Source: DATJGR01 sp963780795
GTDB lineage: Bacteria > Pseudomonadota > Gammaproteobacteria > Pseudomonadales > Azotimanducaceae
DNA length: 64,000 nt
Direction of reading: 5' to 3'
Assembly (NCBI GenBank): GCA_963780795.1
Contig: CAWADH010000003.1
Coordinates: forward strand, 387,389 to 451,388
Shown: piece after piece, positions 33,593-43,051 of the stretch
How positions within the stretch are numbered: the first letter of the stretch is position 1
How the letters are laid out: every line of letters begins with the position of its first letter
Made by a program: the position numbers and the translations under genes
The notes under the pieces: generated by a model
What the model saw: only the letters and a program-made list of their open reading frames with translations
What the model was told of the DNA's origin: nothing
Database searches by the model: none

Positions 33593-35729
33593 TCAGATCG
33601 ATCGACATACCCCATGCATATCCATCGCGCGCCGCGTCGCCATACAAGGATTCGAGCGGTTGCGCGGCATCGTTCGAGAAGGCGCGCTCATTCCGATAGT
33701 CGCGCAACGTCGCGCGACGCACGATGTCGCGCCCCTGCATGTCGTGATGTCTTTGAACGCTTGCCAGTGGATAGATCTGCGACAGGCGCCTGATGCGGAC
33801 GTCGTTCGCGTACCAGGCTGCCTGCGTCGTCCGCAGCCGATACGCATCGAACCCGCAACCGTCACCCACCGTTCCGGCCGCCGTTCGGCCGCCGCCGAGA
33901 TGTAACGTGACGGAGTGGTCGGCGTGCGACGGAACGATCCACACTGGCGCCGCCAGCGTGCGGCCGCCGCTGCTCAGTTCGACGACGTCTTCATTGACGA
34001 CACCCAGCGCCGCGGCGAACGCCGAACTGACCAACGCGGCATTGTCCCAGGTGAGTTGAGTCATCGGCCGCGGCAACTCCTGTAACCACGCAACGTTTGC
34101 GTAGCGACCGTCCCAGAGATGTGCATCGGGACGAAACCCAAGTTCGATGGAATCTTCTGGAAGCCCCTTCGGCACACGGCCAACGAGATCGGAAAGGGGC
34201 ATGGCCATCGCGGCGCTCGCCAGCGCCGGTGCGTCATCGGGCACGTGCGCGGTGCCGGCGACAAGTCCCGTTCCCAACGCGTCGTTGAAACGCTGCACGA
34301 ACGCGTCGCTGAATCGGGCACGCCAGGTATCACGTACCAGACGGTATGCGGAAGCGTTCGTATCACCGGTGAGTATCGCAACGATCTCATGTACCGAACG
34401 CCCGCCATACAGAGGGCCGATGAGCGGTTGCTGAATCGTGATCGTGCCATCGAACGCGCGCGCGTCGCTCCACGATTCCAGCTCGTGCGTTTCCGGTACG
34501 TGCCAGCGACACGCGCGTGCGGTTTCGTCGACGTGCAAGCCGCAATGCACCGATAGCGGAACACGCGAGAGTGCGGCCGAGAACTCGGCGTCGGCCGGCG
34601 CGTCGTACACCGGGTTGCCGCCAAGGACCAGTAACGTATCGACGCGGCCAGCCCGCATGTCGCGTACCAGTTCGTCCAGCGACTGGCTGTTCGACGTGTC
34701 TGTGTCGGCCGGCGGCGTGATGAAATCGACCGTGCGTCCAATATTGCCGAGGATCGCGTTGATGCGAAACGCGAGCACGTGCACCGCCGGCGGTTGTGCG
34801 TCTCCGGCAAGCACCAGCGATTCGCGCGGATGCATACTCAAGTCGTTCACCAACGCATCGAGCCATGCATCGCCCGAGTTGGTCGGGCTGTGTCGCTCGA
34901 CGCGTTGAGCGATCTCCGCAGCGGTTGCGGCGACATCAGCCGTGCGCATACGACGCGGCTGATCCGCCGTTGCGCCGGTTATCGTGGGCATGCACTCCGC
35001 GGTATACAGTCGGCTCATCGCGCCGGTATCCGGATCACGATTTCGCGCGAAGTCACGCGCGTAGCGTATGTGCCCAGGCAGCGTACCGAGGAAGTCCGCG
35101 TCGAGCGCGACCACGACGCGCGCGTGTTCGAACCTGTACACCGGTTCGAGCGTGCGATTGAACGCCGCTCGGGTACCGGCGTAAACGAGATCACGATTGA
35201 TCGGTTCGAAGTGATGACAACGTGCATTGGGGTAGCGTGACCGCAGAGTCGCCAGCTGGCGCTGCAGCGTCGGCGAACTCACCGCCCGCGTCAGCAGCCG
35301 CAACCCGGTTCCGCCGTTGGCTGCGAACCGCTCCGTTCTTTCGACGAGCGCCATCTGCAGCGCATCCCACGTCGCGATCTCACCGGCGTTGAGCACGGTC
35401 CGGGAGCGATCGGGATCCCACAACTCGAGCACGCGACCTTGTTCCATCGGACCGGTCGCGCCGAGGCTCGCAGGATGCAGCGGGTTACCTTCGATCTTCG
35501 TCGGTCGTCCTGCATTGCTTTCGACGAGAACGCCATGCGCGTAACCGCCGCGCGTCAGCGCGGTGGCGAAGTAGCTCGGCTCGCCGGCCGTAAAACCCGC
35601 CGGCGCAGCCGCATACGGCACGATCGGTTCGAGCGGACGGCGGGCGCAGCCGGCGCCGGCAAGCGCGACGGCGGCGCCCATCAATCGAACGAATTCCCGG
35701 CGATTGATCAACGATGGCAGGTCGAGCAT
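33396..35729 (-). CDS. actB: ActB, N-terminal (molybdopterin-like) part of a frameshifted gene
   Basis: This frame encodes a Tat signal (NRREFVRLMGAAVALAGAGC), a molybdopterin-oxidoreductase-like domain (NPLHPASLGATG, VLELWDPDRSR, LLVLGGNPVYDAPAD) and the first Fe-S cluster (NACIGCNACTIACQAENN). It ends prematurely just after EMHWIRIDHY, where the reading continues in another frame (32915-33592). Together the parts make a normal ActB of about 950 residues. ActB sits on the periplasmic face of ACIII; the Mo-like domain is thought not to bind cofactor. I start at the ATG at 35729, which overlaps the actA end by 22 bases. Confidence 0.85.
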   Translation of the reverse strand: MLDLPSLINRREFVRLMGAAVALAGAGCARRPLEPIVPYAAAPAGFTAGEPSYFATALTRGGYAHGVLVESNAGRPTKIEGNPLHPASLGATGPMEQGRVLELWDPDRSRTVLNAGEIATWDALQMALVERTERFAANGGTGLRLLTRAVSSPTLQRQLATLRSRYPNARCHHFEPINRDLVYAGTRAAFNRTLEPVYRFEHARVVVALDADFLGTLPGHIRYARDFARNRDPDTGAMSRLYTAECMPTITGATADQPRRMRTADVAATAAEIAQRVERHSPTNSGDAWLDALVNDLSMHPRESLVLAGDAQPPAVHVLAFRINAILGNIGRTVDFITPPADTDTSNSQSLDELVRDMRAGRVDTLLVLGGNPVYDAPADAEFSAALSRVPLSVHCGLHVDETARACRWHVPETHELESWSDARAFDGTITIQQPLIGPLYGGRSVHEIVAILTGDTNASAYRLVRDTWRARFSDAFVQRFNDALGTGLVAGTAHVPDDAPALASAAMAMPLSDLVGRVPKGLPEDSIELGFRPDAHLWDGRYANVAWLQELPRPMTQLTWDNAALVSSAFAAALGVVNEDVVELSSGGRTLAAPVWIVPSHADHSVTLHLGGGRTAAGTVGDGCGFDAYRLRTTQAAWYANDVRIRRLSQIYPLASVQRHHDMQGRDIVRRATLRDYRNERAFSNDAAQPLESLYGDAARDGYAWGMSIDLNACIGCNACTIACQAENNIPSVGKDQVRLGREMHWIRIDHYSSAYRRPAHRLPTGTVHAMRARAL

Positions 35730-36358
35730 GACGTCAACAGCGCAGTGGTCTGCAAATGGTATTCGGCGGCGAGACGGCGCCCCCGAGCGTCCTGGTCGGG
35801 CGGCGCGCGCCAACTCATGTCGAACACCTCATCAGGGGCCCGAAGGAAGCGCTCCGGCGCGCGGTGACAATCGAGACACCACTGCATACGCAGCGACGCG
35901 ACGCGCGCGGTGAGCGGCATCTGATCGACGCGCCCGTGACACGTGCTGCAGCCAACACCTTTCGCGAGGTGGATCGAGTGATCGAAATAGACGAAGTCCG
36001 GCAAGTCGTACACGCGCCGCCACGCAAACGCCCGCTCACCGACGTAGGCATCGCGCAGAGGTGCCAATACCGGCGCATCAGCGTAGATCTGCGAGTGGCA
36101 TGTCATACATGTCGACAGCGGCGGGATGCCGGCGAATGCCGACGTTTCGACCGTGCTGTGACAGTAGCGACAGTCGATGCCATCCTCCGCGACGTGGTGT
36201 TTGTGGCTGAACGGCACGATCTGCTCGACGGGCGTTTCGAGCGCCGGCTGAGGCGAGTTCGCCGTTCGCCACACCGCCACCGCCATTACCACAGCGACGG
36301 CACCGATCCCGAGGCCGGTCTTCAACAGCACAACTGCTGCGGGCGAAAAGACCTGCAT
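35708..36358 (-). CDS. actA: ACIII subunit ActA (pentaheme cytochrome c)
   Basis: This 216-residue protein has one N-terminal membrane helix (LLKTGLGIGAVAVVMAVAVW) and five CxxCH heme sites: CRYCH, CMTCH, CSTCH, CLDCH and CSTCH. The opening VPFSHKHH is typical of ActA. It carries electrons within ACIII. It is the first gene of the long minus-strand chain that extends to 17933. Confidence 0.93.
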   Translation of the reverse strand: MQVFSPAAVVLLKTGLGIGAVAVVMAVAVWRTANSPQPALETPVEQIVPFSHKHHVAEDGIDCRYCHSTVETSAFAGIPPLSTCMTCHSQIYADAPVLAPLRDAYVGERAFAWRRVYDLPDFVYFDHSIHLAKGVGCSTCHGRVDQMPLTARVASLRMQWCLDCHRAPERFLRAPDEVFDMSWRAPPDQDARGRRLAAEYHLQTTALLTSCSTCHR

Positions 36359-36739
36359 TCACGTACACGTCGGCAAGCACCGGGAGACGACGCGCACCGA
36401 TGCACGTATCTCAACGCATTCTCGTCGGATCGCCACGGCAAAACCCCAACTTGTGCACAATGGCGCAGGCAAGTTTTGTACCGATGCCCGCGAGGCCGCA
36501 AGACAGCGATTCTTCGTGCAACGCGTATCCGGATAGCTGAAATCCTTACAGCGCTGCGAGTAGTTCTTGCACGCAAAACTGCCTGACTTCAATGCTGACC
36601 ACCCCACGTGCTCGTTGGCGCACGGCATTGCTGCCATGAGAATGCGCAACGCTGCGCAGCATCGGCGTCGACGTCGAGCGCTTTGGCACCGAATGTGCTT
36701 CCGCCAAACATCGAGGAAACGCTCCCCGGAGAATCGGCA
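36359..36739. other. Divergent intergenic region between actA and the dehydrogenase operon
   Basis: About 380 bases separate the two divergent respiratory operons and must hold promoters for both. Open frames crossing it have no recognisable product. I could not identify a specific operator or a confident promoter. Confidence 0.45.
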
Positions 36740-37474
36740 ATGTGGAACCGGCGCAAGTTCATTGCGGTGAGTACGATTGCAGGAGCCGCGACTGCGCTGG
36801 TGAATAGCCCTCCCCTGAGCGCGCGTAGCATCTCTAATGAGGTGCCATGGCAACCCGGACAAGCAAATGCACCCACGCCGAGCGACGTAAACGACTATCT
36901 TTTTCTGACCGCCGACGAGGTCGCCTTCATTGACGCCGCCGTCGACCGACTGATCCCTTCCGACGACCTCGGTCCCGGCGCTAAAGCGGCAGGTGTTACG
37001 ACGTTCATCGACCGCCAACTCGCCGGGACTTATGGAGCCGCGGCCACCTGGTACATGCAGGGACCGTGGCAGGACGGCGATGATTCGCAGGGGTTTCAAA
37101 GCCGGCTCACACCCGCGCAACTCTATCGGGCCGCAATCAAAGCCATCGACGTGCACTCCCATCAAACGGATGCGAATCAGTCGTTCGCATCGCTCTCGCC
37201 TGAGCAGCAGGACCGCGTCCTCGAGGGCCTGGAGAGCGGCGACATTCAACTCGACGGCGTCAACGCGAAGACGTTTTTCGAACTGCTTCTGCAGAACACG
37301 ATCGAAGGTTTTTTCTGCGACCCGATATACGGCGGCAACCGCGACATGGCGGGCTGGAAGCTGCTGGGTTTTCCCGGCGCCCGCTATGACTACCGCCCGT
37401 ACGTGAAGCTACACGGGCAGAAGCTCAATCTGGCGCCGGTGGGCCTGAAGGGACGGCCGGGCTGGTCGAACTGA
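36740..37474 (+). CDS. Gluconate 2-dehydrogenase subunit 3 family (FAD-GDH gamma) protein
   Basis: This 244-residue protein starts with a Tat signal (WNRRKFIAVSTIAGAATAL) and matches the gluconate-2-dehydrogenase subunit 3 family: FLTADEVAFIDAAVDRLIPSD, AAGVTTFIDRQL, LLQNTIEGFFCDPIYGGNRD and GWKLLGFPGARYDY. The gamma subunit co-exports the flavin subunit through the Tat pathway. It is followed after 7 bases by the alpha subunit. The ATG at 36740 is chosen because it begins the Tat signal. Confidence 0.9.
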   Translation: MWNRRKFIAVSTIAGAATALVNSPPLSARSISNEVPWQPGQANAPTPSDVNDYLFLTADEVAFIDAAVDRLIPSDDLGPGAKAAGVTTFIDRQLAGTYGAAATWYMQGPWQDGDDSQGFQSRLTPAQLYRAAIKAIDVHSHQTDANQSFASLSPEQQDRVLEGLESGDIQLDGVNAKTFFELLLQNTIEGFFCDPIYGGNRDMAGWKLLGFPGARYDYRPYVKLHGQKLNLAPVGLKGRPGWSN

Positions 37475-37481
37475 GCAGGCG

Positions 37482-39254
37482 ATGACCGCGTCCCGCACAC
37501 TTCCAGCAGTCGACGCAGTGCTCATCGGCTTCGGCTGGACCGGCGCCATCCTGGGCCAGGAACTCACCGACGCCGGCCTCAATGTCGTCGCGATCGAACG
37601 TGGCGGGTGGCGCGATACGTCGACCGACTTCGCGGTGACCTTTGCGCAGGATGAACTGCGCTACTACTGGCGTCATGCAATGTTCGAGGAACCGGCCCGC
37701 GAAACGCTGACCTTTCGCAACCAGCTGAATCAAACCGCATTGCCGATGCGCCATCTCGGCTCGTTTCTGCCGGCCACCGGCGTCGGGGGCGCAGGCGTGC
37801 ACTGGAACGGTCAGAACTGGCGCTTCCTGCCGTCTGATTTTCAAGCGCGCAGCCATAACATCCAACGCTATGGCGTTGCCGCCATTCCCACCGACATGAC
37901 GATTCAGGACTGGGGCGTCACGTACAAGGAACTCGAACCCCACTACGACACGTTCGAATATCTGTGCGGCATCAGCGGTCGCGCCGGCAATCTCAACGGC
38001 GCCATTCAGCCGGGCGGCAATCCGTTCGAAGGACCCCGCGCGCGCGATTATCCGAATCCGCCGCTCGCCATGGTTTACGGACCGACGCTGTTCGCGGCCG
38101 CCGCGCAGAACGCCGGCAATCATCCGTTCCCGTGCCCTGCGGCGAACATGTCGCGCGCCTATACGAATCCACTCGGTGTCCAACTCGGGCCGTGCAGCTA
38201 TTGCGGGTTCTGCGAAAAATTCGGTTGCGGCAATTACTCGAAGGCGAGCCCGCAGACCACGATCCTGCCCGTACTGTTGCGTAAATCGAACTTCGAGTTG
38301 CGTACCGAATGCGAAGTGCTGCGCATCGAACGCGACCGTAGCGGCCAACGTGCGCGCGGCGTTACCTACGTCGACGCACAGGGCCGCCAATTCGAGCAGC
38401 CGGCCGAACTCGTCATCATGTGTGCCTATCAATTGCACAACGTGCGTCTGCTGCTGCTGTCGGGGATCGGCGAGCCTTACGATCCCGCCACCGGACGAGG
38501 CGTGATCGGCAAGAACTACGCTTATCAGATCGTTTCAAGTGTCGACGTGTTTTACGACGACAAGATCATGAATCCATTCATCGGCGCCGGCGCACTCGGC
38601 ATGGCCATCGATGACTACAACGGCGACAACTTCGATCACAGCGGACTCGGGTTCGTCGGTGGCGGCTACATCGCCTGCTGGAACACCAACGGACGACCGA
38701 TCGAGCACCACCCAACGCCAAAGGGCACACCCAAGTGGGGCGCCAAGTGGAAGCAGGCGGTCGCGAAGAACTATCTGACCAGTACCAGCATCGCGACACA
38801 CGGCGCGGTGATGAGCCATCGCACCAACTATCTCGATCTCGACCCGACCTATCGCGACGTCTACGGTCGACCACTGATGCGCATGACCTTCGACTTCACC
38901 GATAACGAACATCGCATGTCGGATTATCTGACCGAGCGCGCAACTGAAATCGGCAAAGCGATGAACGCGCGCGAGGTTCACGCACAAAAGCGCGTCGGAC
39001 ACTATTCGATCGTGCCCTACCAGACGACCCACAATACCGGTGGTGCGATCATGGGCTCGGATCCGAAGTCGAGCGCAGTCAACCGCTATTTGCAGAGTTG
39101 GGATTTGCCCAACCTGTTCGTGATGGGCGCGAGTGCATTTCCACAAAATGCCGGCTACAACCCGACCGGTACGGTGGGTGCGTTAGCCTACTGGGCTGCC
39201 GATGCCATAAAGACGCAGTACCTGAAGCAGCCTGGTCCGTTGGTGCAGGCCTGA
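37482..39254 (+). CDS. GMC-type FAD dehydrogenase, alpha subunit (glucose/gluconate dehydrogenase-like)
   Basis: This 590-residue flavoprotein has the ADP-binding loop AVLIGFGWTGAILGQEL at the N terminus, a TGVGGAGVHWNGQNWR segment, a Cys cluster CSYCGFCEKFGC like the 3Fe-4S site of FAD-glucose dehydrogenase, and the C-terminal GMC signature SAFPQNAGYNPTGTVGALAY. It oxidises a sugar or polyol in the periplasm and passes electrons to the cytochrome subunit. It has no signal of its own and depends on the Tat-bearing gamma subunit. Confidence 0.92.
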   Translation: MTASRTLPAVDAVLIGFGWTGAILGQELTDAGLNVVAIERGGWRDTSTDFAVTFAQDELRYYWRHAMFEEPARETLTFRNQLNQTALPMRHLGSFLPATGVGGAGVHWNGQNWRFLPSDFQARSHNIQRYGVAAIPTDMTIQDWGVTYKELEPHYDTFEYLCGISGRAGNLNGAIQPGGNPFEGPRARDYPNPPLAMVYGPTLFAAAAQNAGNHPFPCPAANMSRAYTNPLGVQLGPCSYCGFCEKFGCGNYSKASPQTTILPVLLRKSNFELRTECEVLRIERDRSGQRARGVTYVDAQGRQFEQPAELVIMCAYQLHNVRLLLLSGIGEPYDPATGRGVIGKNYAYQIVSSVDVFYDDKIMNPFIGAGALGMAIDDYNGDNFDHSGLGFVGGGYIACWNTNGRPIEHHPTPKGTPKWGAKWKQAVAKNYLTSTSIATHGAVMSHRTNYLDLDPTYRDVYGRPLMRMTFDFTDNEHRMSDYLTERATEIGKAMNAREVHAQKRVGHYSIVPYQTTHNTGGAIMGSDPKSSAVNRYLQSWDLPNLFVMGASAFPQNAGYNPTGTVGALAYWAADAIKTQYLKQPGPLVQA

Positions 39255-39264
39255 CGGCGCCCTC

Positions 39265-40503
39265 ATGTTGCGCTTCAGTGATCACTGCAGTTGCTTCGCG
39301 ATGATCGCGATATCCCTATTGAGCGTCTCGGTTCGCGCAGCCGACACGTCCTTCTCCACCATCGCCCGCGGACGCTATCTGGTAACAGCGGGCGACTGTA
39401 CCGCGTGCCATACCGCCCACGGTGGAGAACCGTTTGCCGGCGGGCGCCCCGTAGAAACGCCGTTCGGAGTCATCTATTCCCCGAACCTGACGCCCGATCG
39501 CGACACTGGTATAGGAAATTGGAACGACGACGATTTCTACACCGCACTACATGAAGGGGTTGGTCCGGACGGTACCCGGTTGTACCCGGCATTTCCCTAT
39601 CCCTATTTCACCCAGATTGCTCGCGCGGATGCCGATGCCATGCACGCGTTTCTCGCGACACTGGAGCCGGTGAAGTACACACGTCCCGCGAACGGGCTTC
39701 GATGGCCATTCAACCAGCGGGTACTTTTGCGGGCATGGAACTGGCTCTATCTGGATAAAGGGACCTATCAGCCCAATGCCGAAAAAAGCGATGAATGGAA
39801 TCGCGGAGCCTATCTCGTGCAGGGGCTCGAGCATTGTGGCGCATGCCATACACCGACCAATTTTGCGGGCGCGCCGAAGAAGGCTCGCCTACTGCAGGGC
39901 GGCCAGCTTCAGGACTGGTTTGCGCCCAATCTGACCAACGAGATGCGCTTCGGCATCGGCGACTGGGAGATCGATGACGTAGTCGAATACTTGCAGGCCG
40001 GTCGCAATCGATTCAGCGGCGCTACCGGCTTGATGGCCGAAGTCGTTGCGAACTCGACGTCGAAACTCGAGCTGGCAGACCTCCGCGCAATCGCCGTCTA
40101 TCTCGAGGACATGCCGATTGGCGACCACCATCGCGCGAGCGTAAAGGCGCCGGCTCAGGTGTTGGATGCGGGCAGAGCGATCTACGGTGATAGTTGCTCG
40201 GCCTGCCACCAGATCGACGGCACAGGCGTGCCGCACATGTTCCCGCCGTTGGCCGACAACGCGAATGCACAATCCGCGGATGCCACGACCGTGATACGTG
40301 TAATTCTGCAAGGCGCACGCACGGTACCCACCGATTTCCGCCCGACCCCATCATCGATGCCCGCGTTCGATTGGAAGTTGACCGACATGCAGACCGCAGC
40401 GGTAGCGACATATGTGCGCAACGCCTGGGGTAACTCGGCGTCTTCGGTGAGCCCCGATCAGGTGCGGTCGCTCCGCGAAGCGCTGGCTGCACAAGCGCAC
40501 TAA
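39265..40503 (+). CDS. Triheme cytochrome c subunit (FAD-GDH beta / alcohol dehydrogenase type)
   Basis: This 412-residue protein has an N-terminal signal peptide (cleaved near VRAADTS) and three heme sites: GDCTACHTAHGG, EHCGACHTPTN and DSCSACHQIDG. The spacing and the NLTPDRDTGIGNW block match cytochrome subunits of membrane dehydrogenases. It transfers electrons from the alpha subunit to quinone or to the oxidase chain. It starts 10 bases after the alpha gene; an inverted repeat follows its stop. Confidence 0.92.
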   Translation: MLRFSDHCSCFAMIAISLLSVSVRAADTSFSTIARGRYLVTAGDCTACHTAHGGEPFAGGRPVETPFGVIYSPNLTPDRDTGIGNWNDDDFYTALHEGVGPDGTRLYPAFPYPYFTQIARADADAMHAFLATLEPVKYTRPANGLRWPFNQRVLLRAWNWLYLDKGTYQPNAEKSDEWNRGAYLVQGLEHCGACHTPTNFAGAPKKARLLQGGQLQDWFAPNLTNEMRFGIGDWEIDDVVEYLQAGRNRFSGATGLMAEVVANSTSKLELADLRAIAVYLEDMPIGDHHRASVKAPAQVLDAGRAIYGDSCSACHQIDGTGVPHMFPPLADNANAQSADATTVIRVILQGARTVPTDFRPTPSSMPAFDWKLTDMQTAAVATYVRNAWGNSASSVSPDQVRSLREALAAQAH

Positions 40504-40525
40504 CGCAATCAATCGATCGGATTTT

Positions 40526-40572
40526 CGCCGCACTCCGACTGACCCTTCTAACAACTCCGTTGAGGTGCGGCG
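40526..40572. terminator. Inverted repeat after the dehydrogenase operon
   Basis: CGCCGCAC (40526-40533) and GTGCGGCG (40565-40572) form a perfect 8-bp inverted repeat with a 31-base loop between the convergent cytochrome and COQ4-like genes. No T-tract is present, so the terminator role is inferred from position only. Confidence 0.35.
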
Positions 40573-40635
40573 GCGGCTTCCTCCTTGCAGTGCTGGCTTC
40601 GGCTCGCCGCCGGCCTCCACGTCCACCAATCCTGC

Positions 40636-41094
40636 TCAAAGCACGCGTATTCCGAACTCGCGACGCAGGTCCTCGAGCGTACGACTGTGAAAGGATTCCG
40701 GCGGTACCCACGGCCAACGTTTCTTCATCCGCCGAGCCTCGATCAAAGCACGACAGATTCTTGGCATGGTCAGCATGGTCGCCCACAGCGTCCTGAGGTA
40801 GCCGGTCTCCCGAAACAGCGCCCGAGCCTGTTCGTCCCGGGCGAGATATGCGGTGTAACGACGCAGTCCGACGTCACAGGAAACCAACGTGCGCGTGTCG
40901 GCGAGCGCCTCATCGTCGAGCGACGTGCCGAGTCCGAAGATGACGTGGCAGATATCGTGACTGCGAAACAGCTCGAGACTCTCAGGCGGCAGGTCCGGCG
41001 GGCGCAATACGCGGCCCGCATACGATGCATAGTATTCCTCGAGCCCTTCGGCAAGCGTCAGCGCGCTGTTCTGATTCTGGTATTGCAACTGCAT
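40636..41094 (-). CDS. COQ4-like protein
   Basis: This 152-residue protein resembles COQ4 of ubiquinone biosynthesis, with the HDxxH zinc-type motif in RSHDICHVIFGLGTSLDDEALA, and KRWPWVPPESFHSRTLEDLRREFGI at the end. It is shorter than typical COQ4 (about 220 residues). COQ4 is involved in quinone-ring processing. The position beside quinone-linked dehydrogenases fits. Its gene diverges from the ClC channel gene. Confidence 0.8.
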   Translation of the reverse strand: MQLQYQNQNSALTLAEGLEEYYASYAGRVLRPPDLPPESLELFRSHDICHVIFGLGTSLDDEALADTRTLVSCDVGLRRYTAYLARDEQARALFRETGYLRTLWATMLTMPRICRALIEARRMKKRWPWVPPESFHSRTLEDLRREFGIRVL

Positions 41095-41182
41095 TCGCGG
41101 TGGACTCAGCTCGCAATGGAGCGATTGTCACGCTGTTGCACCATCGATTCCAGTCGACCAGTCTACCGGCTGTGGTGCAGCA

Positions 41183-42988
41183 ATGATGGCGGGCTCAGCA
41201 AATGAAGCTTGGTCGTGGGGGCAGGATCGACGTGTCGAAGGGCATGGAGGCTTGAGTACGCTCGAAAACCTGAGGCACCGTCTCTCGACTGCCGACGCGA
41301 CCCCGCAACTTGCGATACTCGGCGTGCTGGTCGGATTCTCGACCGGCATCGTCATGCTGATGTTTCGTGCCGTCATCGAGCTTCCGCTGACGATGCTTCT
41401 GCCCGGACACAATTCCGACAATTTCGAGGAGCTCGACCCCGCCTGGCGTGCGGGCCTCGTGTCCGGAGGCGCACTGTTGCTGGGACTCTGGATGCAGCGC
41501 TTCGCCGTGACACGCCAGTCTGTTGGTGTCGTGCACGTGATGGAGAGATTGAACGCCCATTACGGACGTATGCCGTTGGCCAACGCGATCGTGCAGTTCA
41601 TCGGTGGCGCCGCCGCATTGCTGACGGGACAGTCAGGGGGACGCGAAGGTCCAGCGATCCACCTCGGCGCGGCAGTCAGCAGCCTCTTCGGTCAGTTTCT
41701 GGATCTGCCGAACAACAGTATTCGCACCCTCGTCGCCTGCGGTACCGCAGCCGCAATCGCGGGCTCCTTCAACACGCCACTCGCGGGGGTCGTCTTCGCG
41801 ATGGAAGTCATCATGATGGAATACACCATTGCGAGTTTCATTCCGGTCATTCTCGCCGCGGTGACTTCGACACTGCTGAGTCAGGCGGTACTCGGCAATC
41901 ACACGGCATTCGTCGTTCCGGGCGAGATGCAGATCCATTCGCTGATCGAGTATCCGATCGTATTGCTCGAGGGTCTGATGGTCGGCTGCATCGCCAGCGC
42001 GTTTCTCGCGGCGATGAGTCGGTTGTCCCGCCTGCCGATCGCGGCACCCTGGGCATGCATCACGATCGCAGGCGCGGTGACGGGCTTGGTCTGCATCGCA
42101 GTGCCCGAGGTGATGGGCATCGGCTACGACACCGTCGAACTCTCACTCCAGGGTGCCCTGAGTATCGGCACGCTGGCCACGATTCTCGCGGCCAAAGTCC
42201 TCGTCAGCGCGGTGACCTACGCGTTGCGGATGCCCGTCGGCATCATCGGTCCTACATTGGTCATCGGTGCATGCACGGGGGGCGTGCTCGCCGCCGCCGG
42301 ACACATGCTCGTCCCCGACGTCCCTTCGGACAACGCCGTCTACGTGATGCTGGGAATGGGGGCGACGATGGGCGCGGTACTGCAGGCCCCCTTAGCGGCA
42401 TTGATCGCAATCGTCGAACTGACCGGCACGCCGAACATCACCTTGCCCGCGATGCTCGCCATCGTTGTGGCGACCCTCACGACGAGTGCATTGTTCGGAC
42501 AGCGCTCCGTGTTTCTCACCGCGCTCGAAGCGCGCGGCTTCGCATATCCAGCCGACCCCCTGGCGCAGCACATGCAGCGCATCGGCGTGAGCGGAGCGAT
42601 GGAGCGCGACCTCGTACGACTGTCGGCGCGGGTCACGCATGAACAGGCCATGGACACATTGCGACAACAGCCGCAGTGGATCGTCGTCGAAGCACTCACC
42701 GAACCATCGTACGTACTCGGCTCGGCGCAGCTTCGCGACTATCTGGACGGTGTGGATTCATCCGAACCGCGGTCGGAAGGCGCCGCCATCGACCTCGAAT
42801 CGGTGCCCGGCGGGCGCGGCGGAGTCGCTTCGATCGACGTGCGCTCGACGCTGTACGAAGCCTGGCAACGCTTCGAGGACGCGCGGATCGACGTCCTGTG
42901 CGTCCGGCGAATGACATTGCCCGTCGGACCCACGATCGGAGTGCTTACGCGGGAACGGATCATCCAGTTCGCGCGCATCGAGCGCTGA
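41183..42988 (+). CDS. ClC-family chloride channel/transporter with CBS-like tail
   Basis: This 601-residue protein has the ClC selectivity motifs GQSGGREGPAIHLGAAV (GREGP at 153-157) and GSFNTPLAGVVFAMEV, the VGIIGPTLVIGACTGG segment and about ten membrane helices to residue 440. The region after it (VRLSARVTHEQAMDTLRQQP... to the end) looks like a degenerate CBS pair. Two adjacent Met codons begin the frame; the first is used. ClC proteins move chloride, often in exchange for protons; the glutamate of GREGP is the gating residue of exchangers. Confidence 0.9.
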   Translation: MMAGSANEAWSWGQDRRVEGHGGLSTLENLRHRLSTADATPQLAILGVLVGFSTGIVMLMFRAVIELPLTMLLPGHNSDNFEELDPAWRAGLVSGGALLLGLWMQRFAVTRQSVGVVHVMERLNAHYGRMPLANAIVQFIGGAAALLTGQSGGREGPAIHLGAAVSSLFGQFLDLPNNSIRTLVACGTAAAIAGSFNTPLAGVVFAMEVIMMEYTIASFIPVILAAVTSTLLSQAVLGNHTAFVVPGEMQIHSLIEYPIVLLEGLMVGCIASAFLAAMSRLSRLPIAAPWACITIAGAVTGLVCIAVPEVMGIGYDTVELSLQGALSIGTLATILAAKVLVSAVTYALRMPVGIIGPTLVIGACTGGVLAAAGHMLVPDVPSDNAVYVMLGMGATMGAVLQAPLAALIAIVELTGTPNITLPAMLAIVVATLTTSALFGQRSVFLTALEARGFAYPADPLAQHMQRIGVSGAMERDLVRLSARVTHEQAMDTLRQQPQWIVVEALTEPSYVLGSAQLRDYLDGVDSSEPRSEGAAIDLESVPGGRGGVASIDVRSTLYEAWQRFEDARIDVLCVRRMTLPVGPTIGVLTRERIIQFARIER

Positions 42989-43051
42989 CTGCCACCAACG
43001 CATTCGTGCTGGGCAGCACACGGCTCTGCTAGCGCACCGCGTCGCGCAATC

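Noticed and set aside
43006..43019. GTGCTG-GG-CAGCAC hairpin as terminator after the ClC gene
   Set aside because: The stem is six bases with a two-base loop and there is no T-tract; too weak to annotate.
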